A stretch of 64,000 nucleotides of DNA from Glacieibacterium frigidum (GTDB lineage: Bacteria; Pseudomonadota; Alphaproteobacteria; Sphingomonadales; Sphingomonadaceae): positions 496,001 through 560,000 of the forward strand of contig NZ_VJWA01000002.1 in assembly GCF_007097155.1 (NCBI RefSeq), read 5' to 3'. The notes beneath the pieces were generated by a model that saw nothing but the letters and a program-made list of their open reading frames with translations, made no database searches and was not told where the DNA came from. The translations under genes and the position numbers were made by a program. Position 1 is the stretch's first letter; each line of letters opens with the position of its first letter. Shown one piece after another: positions 43,810-52,373 of this stretch.

Positions 43810-45431
43810 GGGCCGAAACCCAGCCCGCCGGGGTTGAACTGGCGGTCGGGGTCGGCGAACGCCTTGACCGTGTCGAGCAGCTCGCACGTCGCCTCGTCGC
43901 GGCTGGCGCGATAGTCGTAGGCACGGCCGATCTGGAAATGCGCGCCGCCATACTTGCGCGTGATCGCCTTCACGCCGGCGCGGGCTGCCGACACGACCGC
44001 GGTCGCGGCAGGATTGGCCGCCAGTTTCGGCAGGCCGGCGATATAGTTCGCGTCCATCAGCGAAGCATGCACCGGGCGATAGCCGTGCGGCCAGAAGAAC
44101 ACGGGCTCGATCGTCAGCGCGTTGGTGCTGAGCGAGGTGAACAGATAGCCCGTGGTGATGCCGTGCGCGGCGAACTCGGGCGCCATCGCGGCGAACATCG
44201 CCTGGATGTCGGCGAACATCGCCGGGCCGTTCGACAGCGACACCATGCCGTGGACGGGTGCCCAGCTTTCGCCGTCGGGGCCGAGCATTGAGTTCGGCAC
44301 GGGAAAGGGCATCGCGCGGATCACGCGGGCGATGCTGTTCGGGGTCTCGACGCCGTCGAAGCGCTTGGCGATGGCGCGCGCTGCAGCGATGTCGGCGGCG
44401 ACGCCCTCCTTCGACCGCCCCTCGGCGACGATGTGCAGCGGGTAATCGTCGGCGGCGATAAAGTTGCGGCCGCCGAGCGCGACCTTGGCGGCGGCGAGCA
44501 GCCCCTTGCCCAGATTGCCCTGCTTGCCGAGCACCGCGCCGAGCGTCTTGACGTCGCTGAGCAGCGACATGCGCCGCATCCGCACCTTCGTCAGCCCGGG
44601 GTCGAAGCCGCAGGTTTCGCACGCGATGCCGGCGCGTGCGATCTCGGCGAGCGCCCGCAGCAGCGCCTCGCCGCTCTTGAACGAGAAGGACGCATAATCC
44701 TCGAACGGCGGGATACGGATCAGGCGCAGCGTGACTTCTGCCTTGATACCCAGCGTGCCGCTGTCGCCGCAGAACAGCCCGGCGACGTCGGGGCCGTAGT
44801 GGCGGTAGAAAGGCGTGTCGCCGTCGGGACCGCGCGCGCCCGTACGCAGCACGCGCCCGTCGCCGAGCACCATGGTCAGCGCGATCATGCTCTCGGTCGA
44901 GGTGCCGTAGTGGCCGGCGCCGAACATCGCATTGCCCTGGCTCAGCCCGCCGCCGATCGTCGAGTAGATCCCCGACATCGGCCCCCAGAACGGCGTGCGC
45001 AGCCCCAGCGGCTTCAGCGCCTCGTTGAGCGCCAGCCAGGTGCAGCCGCCCTCGACGGTGACCGTCATGTCCTCTGCGCTGATCGCCAGCACGCGGTTCA
45101 TGCGGCGCATGTCGAGCGAGACAGTCGTGTCGGTCTGCGGCAGGTACGACGCCGTATAGCTCATCCCGCCACCCCGCGGCGCGATCGCGACGCGGGCCTC
45201 GTGCGCCGCCGCGACGACGTCGCTCAGTTCGTCGAGCGACCCCGGGGCGACGATCAGCATCGCGGTCAGCGCGGCGGCTTCGTAGATGTCCTCGCTGTGC
45301 AGGCGCAGGCTGGCCTCGTCGTCGCGGACGTGGTCCGCACCGACGATGGCCGCGAACACGGCCTTCAGCGCCGCGGCGGGGCTGTTGGGCAGCGGCGCGG
45401 TGGCCACCGCGTGATCCTGTCGGCTGGTCAT
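43806..45431 (-). CDS. FAD-binding PCMH-type oxidoreductase (VAO family), copy 2
   Basis: Protein of 541 aa. FAD domain: AIAPRGGGMSYTASYLPQ, then MTVTVEGGCTWLALNEAL and RTPFWGPMSGIYSTIGGGLS. The end FADPDRQFNPGGLGFG is the family C-terminus. It is a paralogue of 23377-24951. It lacks a clear signal peptide. It heads the minus operon FAD oxidase, MDR reductase, DUF3598-like and MDR protein; the divergent gap with the MFS gene contains palindrome D, 51 bases before the ATG. Expected to oxidise a hydroxylated or phenolic substrate with FAD. Confidence 0.87.
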   Translation of the reverse strand: MTSRQDHAVATAPLPNSPAAALKAVFAAIVGADHVRDDEASLRLHSEDIYEAAALTAMLIVAPGSLDELSDVVAAAHEARVAIAPRGGGMSYTASYLPQTDTTVSLDMRRMNRVLAISAEDMTVTVEGGCTWLALNEALKPLGLRTPFWGPMSGIYSTIGGGLSQGNAMFGAGHYGTSTESMIALTMVLGDGRVLRTGARGPDGDTPFYRHYGPDVAGLFCGDSGTLGIKAEVTLRLIRIPPFEDYASFSFKSGEALLRALAEIARAGIACETCGFDPGLTKVRMRRMSLLSDVKTLGAVLGKQGNLGKGLLAAAKVALGGRNFIAADDYPLHIVAEGRSKEGVAADIAAARAIAKRFDGVETPNSIARVIRAMPFPVPNSMLGPDGESWAPVHGMVSLSNGPAMFADIQAMFAAMAPEFAAHGITTGYLFTSLSTNALTIEPVFFWPHGYRPVHASLMDANYIAGLPKLAANPAATAVVSAARAGVKAITRKYGGAHFQIGRAYDYRASRDEATCELLDTVKAFADPDRQFNPGGLGFGP

Positions 45432-45481
45432 CGGCGAGCCATAGGCCGCACCACGCGCGCCGACAGGTCAAGAGGCGTTTC

Positions 45482-45498
45482 TATCCGCAGGTCGGATT
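45482..45498. promoter_or_regulatory. Palindromic operator candidate (site D)
   Basis: TATCCG-CAGGT-CGGATT matches the cluster palindrome in 11 of 12 arm positions. It lies between the divergent FAD oxidase (51 bases away) and MFS (73 bases away) genes, so one bound protein could control both directions. Confidence 0.6.
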
Positions 45499-45570
45499 GC
45501 ATGCGGCGCGCCCTTGCCGCGCCGGCCCGGCCGGGGTCACGTTGCGCAGTCAGAACGGGATTAGCGCGAC

Positions 45571-46830
45571 ATGGCCAGCAGCATCGCTCAGGACACCGAA
45601 GCACCCGCCGATTTCGGCGAGTTCCGCCGCGGCTGGAAGGTCGTGCTGGCGTCGCTGCTCGGCATCGGGCTGGGGCTGTCGCCGATGCCCTTCTACACCA
45701 TGGGCGTCTTCGCGCCGCACCTGTCGAAGGAATTCGGCTGGTCGATCGGGCAGATCATGGGCGGGCTCGCGGTCACCACAATCACCGTCCTCTTCGCCGC
45801 CCCCCTGGTCGGCGTGCTGGCGACGCGGATCGGCGTGCGGCGCGTCGCGCTGGCGTCGATGCTGTTGTTCGGGCTGGCGTTCATGACGATGGCGCTGTCG
45901 ACCTCGTCGCTGACGCAGTTCTACGTGACCTGGGCGATCATCGCGCTGGTCGGCGCGGGCACGCTGCCGATCACCTTCACGCGCGCCGTCAACCACTGGT
46001 TCGACCGGCGCAAGGGATTGGCGCTCGGCCTGTCGCTGATGGGCACCGGGCTATTCGCGATGATCTGCAAGCCGTTCCTGGCGATCATCATCGCCGATCA
46101 TGGCTGGCGCGCAGGTTATCTGGCGCTCGGCGCCCTGCCGCTGCTGATCGCGCTGCCGACGGCGTACCTGCTGCTCCACGATACCGACGACCATGAAGAT
46201 GCGGCGGTGCGGACGACGACGCCGGGCGGCCTGACGATGCGCGAGGCGCTGCGCGACTGGCGCTTCTGGCTGATCGCCATCGCGCTGCTGCCGATCTCCT
46301 TCGCCCTGGGCGGACCGGTGCCGAACCTCGAGACGATGCTGAGCGAAGGCGGCATCGACGCCGGCAGCGTCGTCGCGCTGACCCCGCTGATCGGCCTGTT
46401 CGCGCTGATCGGGCGGCTGGTCGGGGGCTGGCTGCTCGACCGCTTCTGGGCGCCTGCGGTGGCGTTCGTCATCCTGTCGCTGCCGGCACTGTCATGCTGG
46501 CTGCTGGCCGGCGGCGGGCTCGACATGACGACCGCGGCCATCGCGCTCAGTCTCGTCGGCTTCGCATTGGGGGTCGAGTACGACGTCGTCGCATTCTTCG
46601 TGGCGCGCTATTTTGGGCTGCGCAGCTATTCGGCGATCTACGGCGCGCTGTACGTCTCGTTCGCGCTGGGCGGCGGTATCGGGCCGCTGGTGTTCGGCTG
46701 GGCTCATGACCGGCAGGGCAGCTATGACGCCGTGCTGATGGGATCTTTGGTCGTGCTGGTCATCGCATCGGCGTCGCTGCTCCTGCTCGGCCGCTACCGC
46801 AGCTATGCCGAGGAGGCCATCCGCCCATGA
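45571..46830 (+). CDS. MFS transporter, monocarboxylate/OFA-like
   Basis: Protein of 419 aa with 12 predicted membrane segments. The pattern of the N-half (IGLGLSPMPFYTMGVFAPHL, NHWFDRRKGLALGLSLMGTG) and C-half (FALGVEYDVVAFFVARYFGL) is that of the oxalate/formate or monocarboxylate porter branch of the major facilitator superfamily, different from the GPH-type carrier at 37553. Its start is divergent from the FAD oxidase, with palindrome D between. Its stop overlaps the VOC gene by 4 bases. Likely uptake of an organic acid substrate. Confidence 0.87.
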   Translation: MASSIAQDTEAPADFGEFRRGWKVVLASLLGIGLGLSPMPFYTMGVFAPHLSKEFGWSIGQIMGGLAVTTITVLFAAPLVGVLATRIGVRRVALASMLLFGLAFMTMALSTSSLTQFYVTWAIIALVGAGTLPITFTRAVNHWFDRRKGLALGLSLMGTGLFAMICKPFLAIIIADHGWRAGYLALGALPLLIALPTAYLLLHDTDDHEDAAVRTTTPGGLTMREALRDWRFWLIAIALLPISFALGGPVPNLETMLSEGGIDAGSVVALTPLIGLFALIGRLVGGWLLDRFWAPAVAFVILSLPALSCWLLAGGGLDMTTAAIALSLVGFALGVEYDVVAFFVARYFGLRSYSAIYGALYVSFALGGGIGPLVFGWAHDRQGSYDAVLMGSLVVLVIASASLLLLGRYRSYAEEAIRP

Positions 46831-47771
46831 TCGCCCTCGACAACGGCTTCGACGAAGCGACGGCGATCGTCCTCGACCTCGATGCGAGCATCGAGCGCCT
46901 CTGCCGGGTGTTCGGCTATACGCTGGTCTGGCGCGGCGATGCCGACCCCGGCGCATGCGCGCTGATGGGCATCGCCGAGGGCTGGACGGGGCACGAGGCG
47001 CTGCTCGGCGACCCTGCGCAGGAACGCGGGTTCATCCGCCTGTTCGACTTTCCGGGGCGCGAGCTGGGCGTCATGCGCGACGGTGCGCAGCCGTGGGACG
47101 CGGGAGGGGTGTTCGACATCAACATCCGGGCGCTGGGGCCGCTGGAAGCGCTGCACGCCCGGATGACCCGCGCCGGCTTCTGCGCCTTCGGGCCACTGAC
47201 CGCGTGGGAGTTCGGCCCGCTCAGCGTCAAGGAAGTCGTGTCGCGCGACGCCGACGGGCTGGCGATCGCCACGATGCAGCGCGTCGCGCCCCCGCTCGAA
47301 GGCTATGAGAACGCCAGCGGCGACACCTCCTATGTCTTCAACTCCACCCAGGTGGTGCCCGACTTCGACGCCGCGAAGGCCTTTTTCGTCGATGCGCTCG
47401 GCTGGCAGATCGTCATGGAGTCGGCGTGGACGCACGAGGGCGGCCGCAACTGCCTGGGGCTGCCGATCGACCTCGCGCGCACCCGCGAGCTCCGCGTCGG
47501 CATCTACCAGTCGAACGGCCTCAACGAAGGATCGGTGGAGATCCTCTGCTACGGCGGCGAGGCGCTCGACTTTTCCGCTGCCCCCATCGGCCGCGGCTGG
47601 GCAGCGCTGCGTTTCCCGATGCGCGACGTCGAGGGGTTCATGGCGCGCGCCGAAGCCGGCGGGTGCACCATCGTCGCGCCGCGCCGAATCACCGTCGCGC
47701 CCTATGGCGAAGCGGTGGCGGGCGTCGCGATCACCCCATGGGGGGCGCGGCTGGAGGCCTATTGCCTGTGA
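46827..47771 (+). CDS. Two-domain VOC superfamily protein (glyoxalase/extradiol dioxygenase fold)
   Basis: Protein of 314 aa with two vicinal oxygen chelate modules, about residues 8-145 and 165-312. The modules show typical beta-alpha-beta-beta-beta starts (ATAIVLDLDASIERLCRVFG; TQVVPDFDAAKAFFVDALGW) and ends (VAITPWGARLEAYC). The metal ligands are not certain: I do not see the full His-His-Glu set of extradiol dioxygenases, so ring cleavage cannot be asserted. It overlaps the MFS stop by 4 bases. Its end overlaps the convergent flavoprotein gene by about 40 bases. Confidence 0.8.
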   Translation: MIALDNGFDEATAIVLDLDASIERLCRVFGYTLVWRGDADPGACALMGIAEGWTGHEALLGDPAQERGFIRLFDFPGRELGVMRDGAQPWDAGGVFDINIRALGPLEALHARMTRAGFCAFGPLTAWEFGPLSVKEVVSRDADGLAIATMQRVAPPLEGYENASGDTSYVFNSTQVVPDFDAAKAFFVDALGWQIVMESAWTHEGGRNCLGLPIDLARTRELRVGIYQSNGLNEGSVEILCYGGEALDFSAAPIGRGWAALRFPMRDVEGFMARAEAGGCTIVAPRRITVAPYGEAVAGVAITPWGARLEAYCL

Positions 47772-49137
47772 CCTGCCGCCCCGCAGCCGTGCCGGCGAGC
47801 CATCCCAGGGTCACCGCGGTGCACAGGCCCATCGCCGGCAGATAGCCCCAGTGCGCCGGCCCCGAGACGCTGCGCGCCGCGCCGCCGCCGGCGAACAGGT
47901 TCGGCAGCGCGCTGCCGTCGCCGCACAGCACGCGCGCCTCGCCGTCGATCTGCAGCCCGCCCTGGGTGTGATAGATCGCGCCGACCACTTTCAGCGCGCG
48001 GAACGGTGCCGAGGGGGGCAGGTCGCTGCCCCAGTCGCGGCCTAGCGGATCCGGAACCCCATCGCGCTGGGCGCTGCGTGCGGTGTCGAGCGTCGCCGCC
48101 AGCGCTGCCCCATTCACCCCGATCTGCGCCGCCAGCCCTGCAATACTGTCCGCCGTCCGCGCCGCGTTGAGCGCAACCAGCGCGCGGAAATCGGGGATAT
48201 GTGCGCACCGCGCCTCGATACCCGCATCGTACACCAGCCAGCAGTAGCCGCCCGGTTGCGCCAGCACGGGGCGGACCATGCCGGCGATGTCGGCCATCTC
48301 GTCGGTGAAGCGCACGCCGTCCGCATTCACGATGAAGCCGCCCTCCATCAGCACGTTCGGCGGCACGCTGATCCCCTGCGGATCGGTGAGCATCGCATAG
48401 CCCTGGTACGCCCCCATGTCGGCGAGCTCGGCGCCGAGCCGGCGACCGATCGTCATGGCGATGCCCTGGCTGCCCTCGTGCCCGATGTTCCGCGCGTCGG
48501 CGACCTCGGGCAGGAACTCGGCGACCATCGCCCGGTTCGCGGCAAAACCGCCGCTGGCGAGGATCAGCGCGCCGCAGCCGATGCGCTCGATCGCCCCGCC
48601 CGGCCGCGCGATCTCGACGCCCATGACGCGCCCGTCGGGATCGGCGATCACGTCCGCCAGGCGGGCCTGCAGCATTACGTCGACGCCAGCCTCGCCGAGC
48701 CGCTGATGCAGCAGCGACACCATATCCGAGCCGCTGTGGTCGGGCCAGCCGTGCACGCGGAGGCGGCTGTTGCCGTAGGAAGGGCGAAAGGCGCGGTCGA
48801 CCGTCCACGGCAGGTCGTGGGATTCCTTCAGCCAGTCGGCCGCCGGTCCCGAGCCATGAGCGATGGCGCGCGCGACGACGGGGTCGGCGAGGCCGCGTGA
48901 TTTGGCCATGATGTCGGCGAAGAAGGTCTCGGCATCGTCGTCGATCCCGGCGGCCGCCTGGGCTTTCGTCCCCGCCGCGCAGAACATGCCCTGCGACATG
49001 CCCGTCGACCCCATCGGCCGGGCGTCCTGCTCGATCAGCAGCACCTCCGCGCCGGCATCGCGCGCCGCGAGCGCCGCGACACATCCGCAGGCGCCGCCGC
49101 CGACGACGAGCACCGGCACATCGGCGTCGAACGTCAC
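47731..49137 (-). CDS. FAD-binding dehydrogenase (fumarate reductase/ketosteroid dehydrogenase-like)
   Basis: Protein of 468 aa of the FAD_binding_2 family. Dinucleotide motif VLVVGGGACGCVAALAARDA at the N-terminus, GALILASGGFAANRAMVAE in the middle, and the C-terminal GGLQIDGEARVL with NLFAGGGAARSVSGP. The catalytic His/Arg pair of fumarate reductases is not clear to me; relatives include tricarballylate and 3-ketosteroid dehydrogenases that introduce or reduce C=C bonds. It follows the DUF1838 copy 2 gene by 7 bases in a minus operon. The C-terminus overlaps the VOC gene. Confidence 0.84.
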   Translation of the reverse strand: MTFDADVPVLVVGGGACGCVAALAARDAGAEVLLIEQDARPMGSTGMSQGMFCAAGTKAQAAAGIDDDAETFFADIMAKSRGLADPVVARAIAHGSGPAADWLKESHDLPWTVDRAFRPSYGNSRLRVHGWPDHSGSDMVSLLHQRLGEAGVDVMLQARLADVIADPDGRVMGVEIARPGGAIERIGCGALILASGGFAANRAMVAEFLPEVADARNIGHEGSQGIAMTIGRRLGAELADMGAYQGYAMLTDPQGISVPPNVLMEGGFIVNADGVRFTDEMADIAGMVRPVLAQPGGYCWLVYDAGIEARCAHIPDFRALVALNAARTADSIAGLAAQIGVNGAALAATLDTARSAQRDGVPDPLGRDWGSDLPPSAPFRALKVVGAIYHTQGGLQIDGEARVLCGDGSALPNLFAGGGAARSVSGPAHWGYLPAMGLCTAVTLGWLAGTAAGRQVTGNRPPAAPPMG

Positions 49138-49144
49138 TTTGCGC

Positions 49145-50143
49145 CTAGGCGCGCGGTCCGGCGGGCGGCGGCGGCACGGGCGGCGTCCAGCCCACGGGCA
49201 CCGGTGCCGGCTGCTGGAAGCGCGCGTAATTCTCGAGGCTCGACAGCGACGGGCCGTAATCCTCGGTCGGCGCGCTCAGCCATTTCGCGTCCATCGCCCG
49301 CGCCTTCTCGCGCACGTCGGTGGCCACCCCGGCAACGCTCGGCACGGTGAAGAAACTGCAGTTGTAGACGACATGACCCTCGGCCTGGCCCATCAGCATC
49401 CACGGCAGCCACGGCGTGATGCGCGACCATGACCCGACATGGGGAACGTGCGTCAGGCGCGGGTTCGCCACGTCCTCGCGCTTGGCGACATAGGTGAAAT
49501 GCTCCGACACGCGGTTCATCCAGCCCGACGATTCGCGCGGCCATTTGTCGGGGCGCAGCGCGTTCGGATACATCATGTTGATCCCGGTCTGCAGGACGAT
49601 CGTGTCCTCGGGGCCGTAGCTCCAGTCGAGCAGATAGGGCCGCTTGGGCGGCTTGACCGTCTGCAGCCCGCCGTACGACGGCGGATCGGGGTAGAATTCA
49701 CCGATGGTGAAGTTGAACGGGTCGTTGGCGATCGGCACGACGCGCACCGTCTCGTTGCTGTACGGGTTGAGCCAGCTGTCCATCAGCTGCCCGGTTTTCA
49801 GGTCGCGGTAGAAGACGATCTCGCGCAGCATCCGGCGCCAGCTGCCGTCGGGCAGGCGCTTGGTCCGGACGACGCTGAATCCCTCGACCCCGAACAGCGG
49901 GCGCACCGCCTCGTTGGGCCGCACCCCCATCGCCTGGCCCTTGATCCAGCCGACCTTCTCCTTGGTCGGGTCGAGATCGGCATCGAGCCGCACGAAGGTG
50001 TCGCGGTTCCACTTCGGGTCCTTGAAGTCGATCTTCGAGACGAAATCGACCTTGGGCGCCCCAAGCGCGGGCGCGGCGGCGAGCCCTGCGCCGAGCGCGG
50101 CCAGCCCCAGCCCGGCACGGCGCGTCAAAAGCAGTTCGGTCAT
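49145..50143 (-). CDS. DUF1838 family exported protein (copy 2)
   Basis: Protein of 332 aa, the longest DUF1838 copy here. It has a Tat-like leader (LLTRRAGLGLAALGAGLAAA), the domain start DTFVRLDADLDPTKEKVGWI, the VRPLFGVEGFSVVRTKRL segment, FYRDLKTGQLMDSWLNPYSN, SGWMNRVSEHFTYVAKREDV and RITPWLPWMLMGQAEGHVVY. The Pro-rich tail (PVGWTPPVPPPPAGPRA) is unusual. AGGAG precedes the ATG. It leads a two-gene operon with the FAD dehydrogenase and is divergent from an exported hydrolase, with palindrome E between. Function unknown, but its exported location and neighbours suggest a binding or catalytic role early in the pathway. Confidence 0.84.
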   Translation of the reverse strand: MTELLLTRRAGLGLAALGAGLAAAPALGAPKVDFVSKIDFKDPKWNRDTFVRLDADLDPTKEKVGWIKGQAMGVRPNEAVRPLFGVEGFSVVRTKRLPDGSWRRMLREIVFYRDLKTGQLMDSWLNPYSNETVRVVPIANDPFNFTIGEFYPDPPSYGGLQTVKPPKRPYLLDWSYGPEDTIVLQTGINMMYPNALRPDKWPRESSGWMNRVSEHFTYVAKREDVANPRLTHVPHVGSWSRITPWLPWMLMGQAEGHVVYNCSFFTVPSVAGVATDVREKARAMDAKWLSAPTEDYGPSLSSLENYARFQQPAPVPVGWTPPVPPPPAGPRA

Positions 50144-50219
50144 GCGCGGCGCTCCTGTTACGCGATCCTTGCCAGACTGCGGCCGAGACCGTGACGGCGG
50201 CAACGTCGATCGCCAACAG

Positions 50220-50236
50220 TCTCCGCCGTGCGGATA
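50220..50236. promoter_or_regulatory. Palindromic operator candidate (site E)
   Basis: TCTCCG-CCGTG-CGGATA matches the cluster palindrome in 11 of 12 arm positions. It lies 76 bases from the DUF1838 copy 2 start and 50 bases from the divergent hydrolase start. Confidence 0.6.
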
Positions 50237-50286
50237 GTGCACGCGCCCAAGCTGGGCACGAAGGCGGATTTGCTGTTCCTGAGCGC

Positions 50287-51168
50287 ATGCATCGGCCTGC
50301 CGGACCTTCGCTGACCCGCCGCTCGGTCCTCGCCGGGCTGGCGGTCGCGAGCACTGCGGCGGCGGCACCCGCGCCACTGCTGCTGACCACCGCCGACGGG
50401 CGCATTTCGAGCGTGACGCGCTGGCCGGCGCGCGGGCGGCACCGTGGGGTCATCGGCTTCTCGCACGGAGCGCTGTCGGCGCCGTGGAAGTACGCGGCGC
50501 TCGTCGAGCCATGGGCGGCGGCGGGGTTCGAAGTGCTGGCGCCGCTGCATGTCGATTCGAGCGACCATCCCGACACCGCGCGCTATCCGGGCCTTGCCAG
50601 CTGGGCGGCGCGGATCGCCGACATGCGCGCGCTGGGGGCGCACATCGGCGACGTGCCCTGGGTTGCCGCGGGGCACAGCTATGGCGGACTGACCGCGCTG
50701 ACGCTCGGCGGTGCGGCGGCGAGCGTGCCGCCGGGCGTCACCGGGCCGCTGCGCGCTAGCGGAGTCAATGCGGTGATCGCCTTCTCGCCGCCCGGCCCGA
50801 TCCCCGGCCTGATCGATGCGCCCGGCTACGCGCAGCTCGGTGTGCCCGCGCTGATCCAGACCGGCGACCGCGACGTGCCGCCGGGGAGTACCGCCCCCGA
50901 CGCGTGGCGCACCCATCTCGCCGCCTATGAGGCGAGCGCCGCAGGTGGCGACCGCTACTCGCTTGTCCTCGCCGGGGCCGACCATTATTTCGGCAACCTC
51001 ATCTGCCGCCCCGAACGGACCGAGGCGCCGCAACGCGCCCAGCTCGACGCCGCCACCCGCGTCGCCGGGCTGTTCCTGCGCGGCTTCGGCGACGGGGACG
51101 CCAAGGCGCGCACCCGGCTCGACGGCCAGTTGTCGCCCACCCTGCCCGTCATGCTGATGCGCAAATGA
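50287..51168 (+). CDS. Exported alpha/beta hydrolase (PAF-acetylhydrolase/dienelactone hydrolase-like)
   Basis: Protein of 293 aa from ATG 50287. Tat-like leader SLTRRSVLAGLAVASTAAAA, then the hydrolase fold: GVIGFSHGALSAPWKY, elbow VAAGHSYGGLTALTLG with Ser as nucleophile, acid in TGDRDVPPGS and His in LAGADHYFGN. An in-frame start at 50191 would place 32 residues before the Tat signal, so the later ATG is preferred, although its ribosome site is weak. It overlaps the serine hydrolase gene by 4 bases. Likely periplasmic ester or lactone hydrolysis. Confidence 0.82.
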   Translation: MHRPAGPSLTRRSVLAGLAVASTAAAAPAPLLLTTADGRISSVTRWPARGRHRGVIGFSHGALSAPWKYAALVEPWAAAGFEVLAPLHVDSSDHPDTARYPGLASWAARIADMRALGAHIGDVPWVAAGHSYGGLTALTLGGAAASVPPGVTGPLRASGVNAVIAFSPPGPIPGLIDAPGYAQLGVPALIQTGDRDVPPGSTAPDAWRTHLAAYEASAAGGDRYSLVLAGADHYFGNLICRPERTEAPQRAQLDAATRVAGLFLRGFGDGDAKARTRLDGQLSPTLPVMLMRK

Positions 51169-52373
51169 GGCGCGCCTGGCTCCTCGCCGCGGCGCTGCTG
51201 CTCGGTGCCGCCGCCCCCGAGGGCGAGGCACTTTACCAGCAGCGCTTCGCCGACCTGATGCGCGACGGCGGCATCGTCACGCGCTACGACCCGATGGAGG
51301 CGGTGCCGGGCGCGCGTGGCTGGCGACCGATGGCGGTCACCGCATCGCCGTCGATCGACCCGGCGGCGCTGACCGCGGCCGCCGAGTACGCTGCTGCCAG
51401 CAAGGCGAGCGCCTTCATGGTGTGGCGCGGCGGCAAGCTGCAGGCGGCACGCTATTTCGGCGATGTCACCGCGGCCACGCCGCTGCTGTCGAAGTCGCTG
51501 TCCAAGCCGCTGTCGGCGATCGCCATCGGGCGCGCCATCGCGCTCGGCAAGATCAAGTCCCTCGACCAGCCGGTCACCGACTTCATCCCCGAATGGCGCG
51601 GCACGCCCAAGGCCGGGATGCTGGTGCGGCACTTGCTCGACATGCGGTCGGGGCTGTTGGAGCAGATGTTCAGCAATGACCCCGACCATCCGATCAACCG
51701 CGCCTATATCGACCCCGATCACGGCCGCTACATCGTCGATCATTATCCGCTGACCAGCCCGCCGGGGACGAAGTACGGCTATGGCAACGCGGTCTCCGAA
51801 CTCGTCGCGCTGGTCATCGAGCGGGCCACCGGGCGCCGCTATGCCGACTTCATCGGCCGCGAGATCCTCGCGCCGATCGGTGCGCCGGGGGGCGAAATCT
51901 GGATCGACCGGCCGGGCGGGCTCGCGCATTCGGGCTGCTGCATGCGCCTGCCCGCCGAAAGCTGGCTGCGCCTCGGCATTCTGCTCGCGGACGACGGGGT
52001 CGCGGGGGGCAAGCGCCTGCTGCCGCGCGGCTATGTTGCCGCGATGGCGACGGGCACGCCGCAGAACCCGCATTTCGGCGCCGGCGTGTGGGTCGCCGGG
52101 CCCTATGTCGAGCGTCGCGGCTTCGCCGCGCCGGCGCGGCCCGGGCCGAAGATTCTGCACGGCGAGCCCTATCTCGACCGCGACCTGTTCCTGTTCGACG
52201 GCAACGGCTCGCAGGTCGTCTATATCTCGCGCGCGACGCGGCTCGTCACGATGCGGCTCGGCGATGCGCCGCCCAAGTCGCCCGAATGGGACAACAGCGT
52301 GCTGCCCAACCTGCTGATTCGAGGGCTTCGGCTGCGGCCGGGCGAAAGCCTGCCGCCGCCGCAAACTCCCTAG
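51165..52373 (+). CDS. Serine beta-lactamase family (class C-like) hydrolase
   Basis: Protein of 402 aa with a signal peptide (MRRAWLLAAALLLGAAA). The active-site SxxK is Ser111-Leu-Ser-Lys114 (LLSKSLSKPLSAIAIG) and the Tyr-x-Asn motif is in KYGYGNAVSELV; the third KTG-like motif is not obvious. Family members include esterases, lactonases and 6-aminohexanoate dimer hydrolase (NylB), so an amide or ester substrate is possible rather than antibiotic resistance. Coupled by a 4-base overlap to the hydrolase before it, and it overlaps the end of the convergent DUF1838 copy 3 by 4 bases. Confidence 0.85.
   Translation: MRRAWLLAAALLLGAAAPEGEALYQQRFADLMRDGGIVTRYDPMEAVPGARGWRPMAVTASPSIDPAALTAAAEYAAASKASAFMVWRGGKLQAARYFGDVTAATPLLSKSLSKPLSAIAIGRAIALGKIKSLDQPVTDFIPEWRGTPKAGMLVRHLLDMRSGLLEQMFSNDPDHPINRAYIDPDHGRYIVDHYPLTSPPGTKYGYGNAVSELVALVIERATGRRYADFIGREILAPIGAPGGEIWIDRPGGLAHSGCCMRLPAESWLRLGILLADDGVAGGKRLLPRGYVAAMATGTPQNPHFGAGVWVAGPYVERRGFAAPARPGPKILHGEPYLDRDLFLFDGNGSQVVYISRATRLVTMRLGDAPPKSPEWDNSVLPNLLIRGLRLRPGESLPPPQTP

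Noticed and set aside
46827-47771. VOC protein as an extradiol ring-cleavage dioxygenase
   Set aside because: The fold fits but the His, His and Glu iron ligands could not be placed with confidence, so only the superfamily is called.
51165-52373. Antibiotic-resistance beta-lactamase
   Set aside because: The KTG motif is not evident and the gene is embedded in a catabolic operon, so a general serine hydrolase call is safer.
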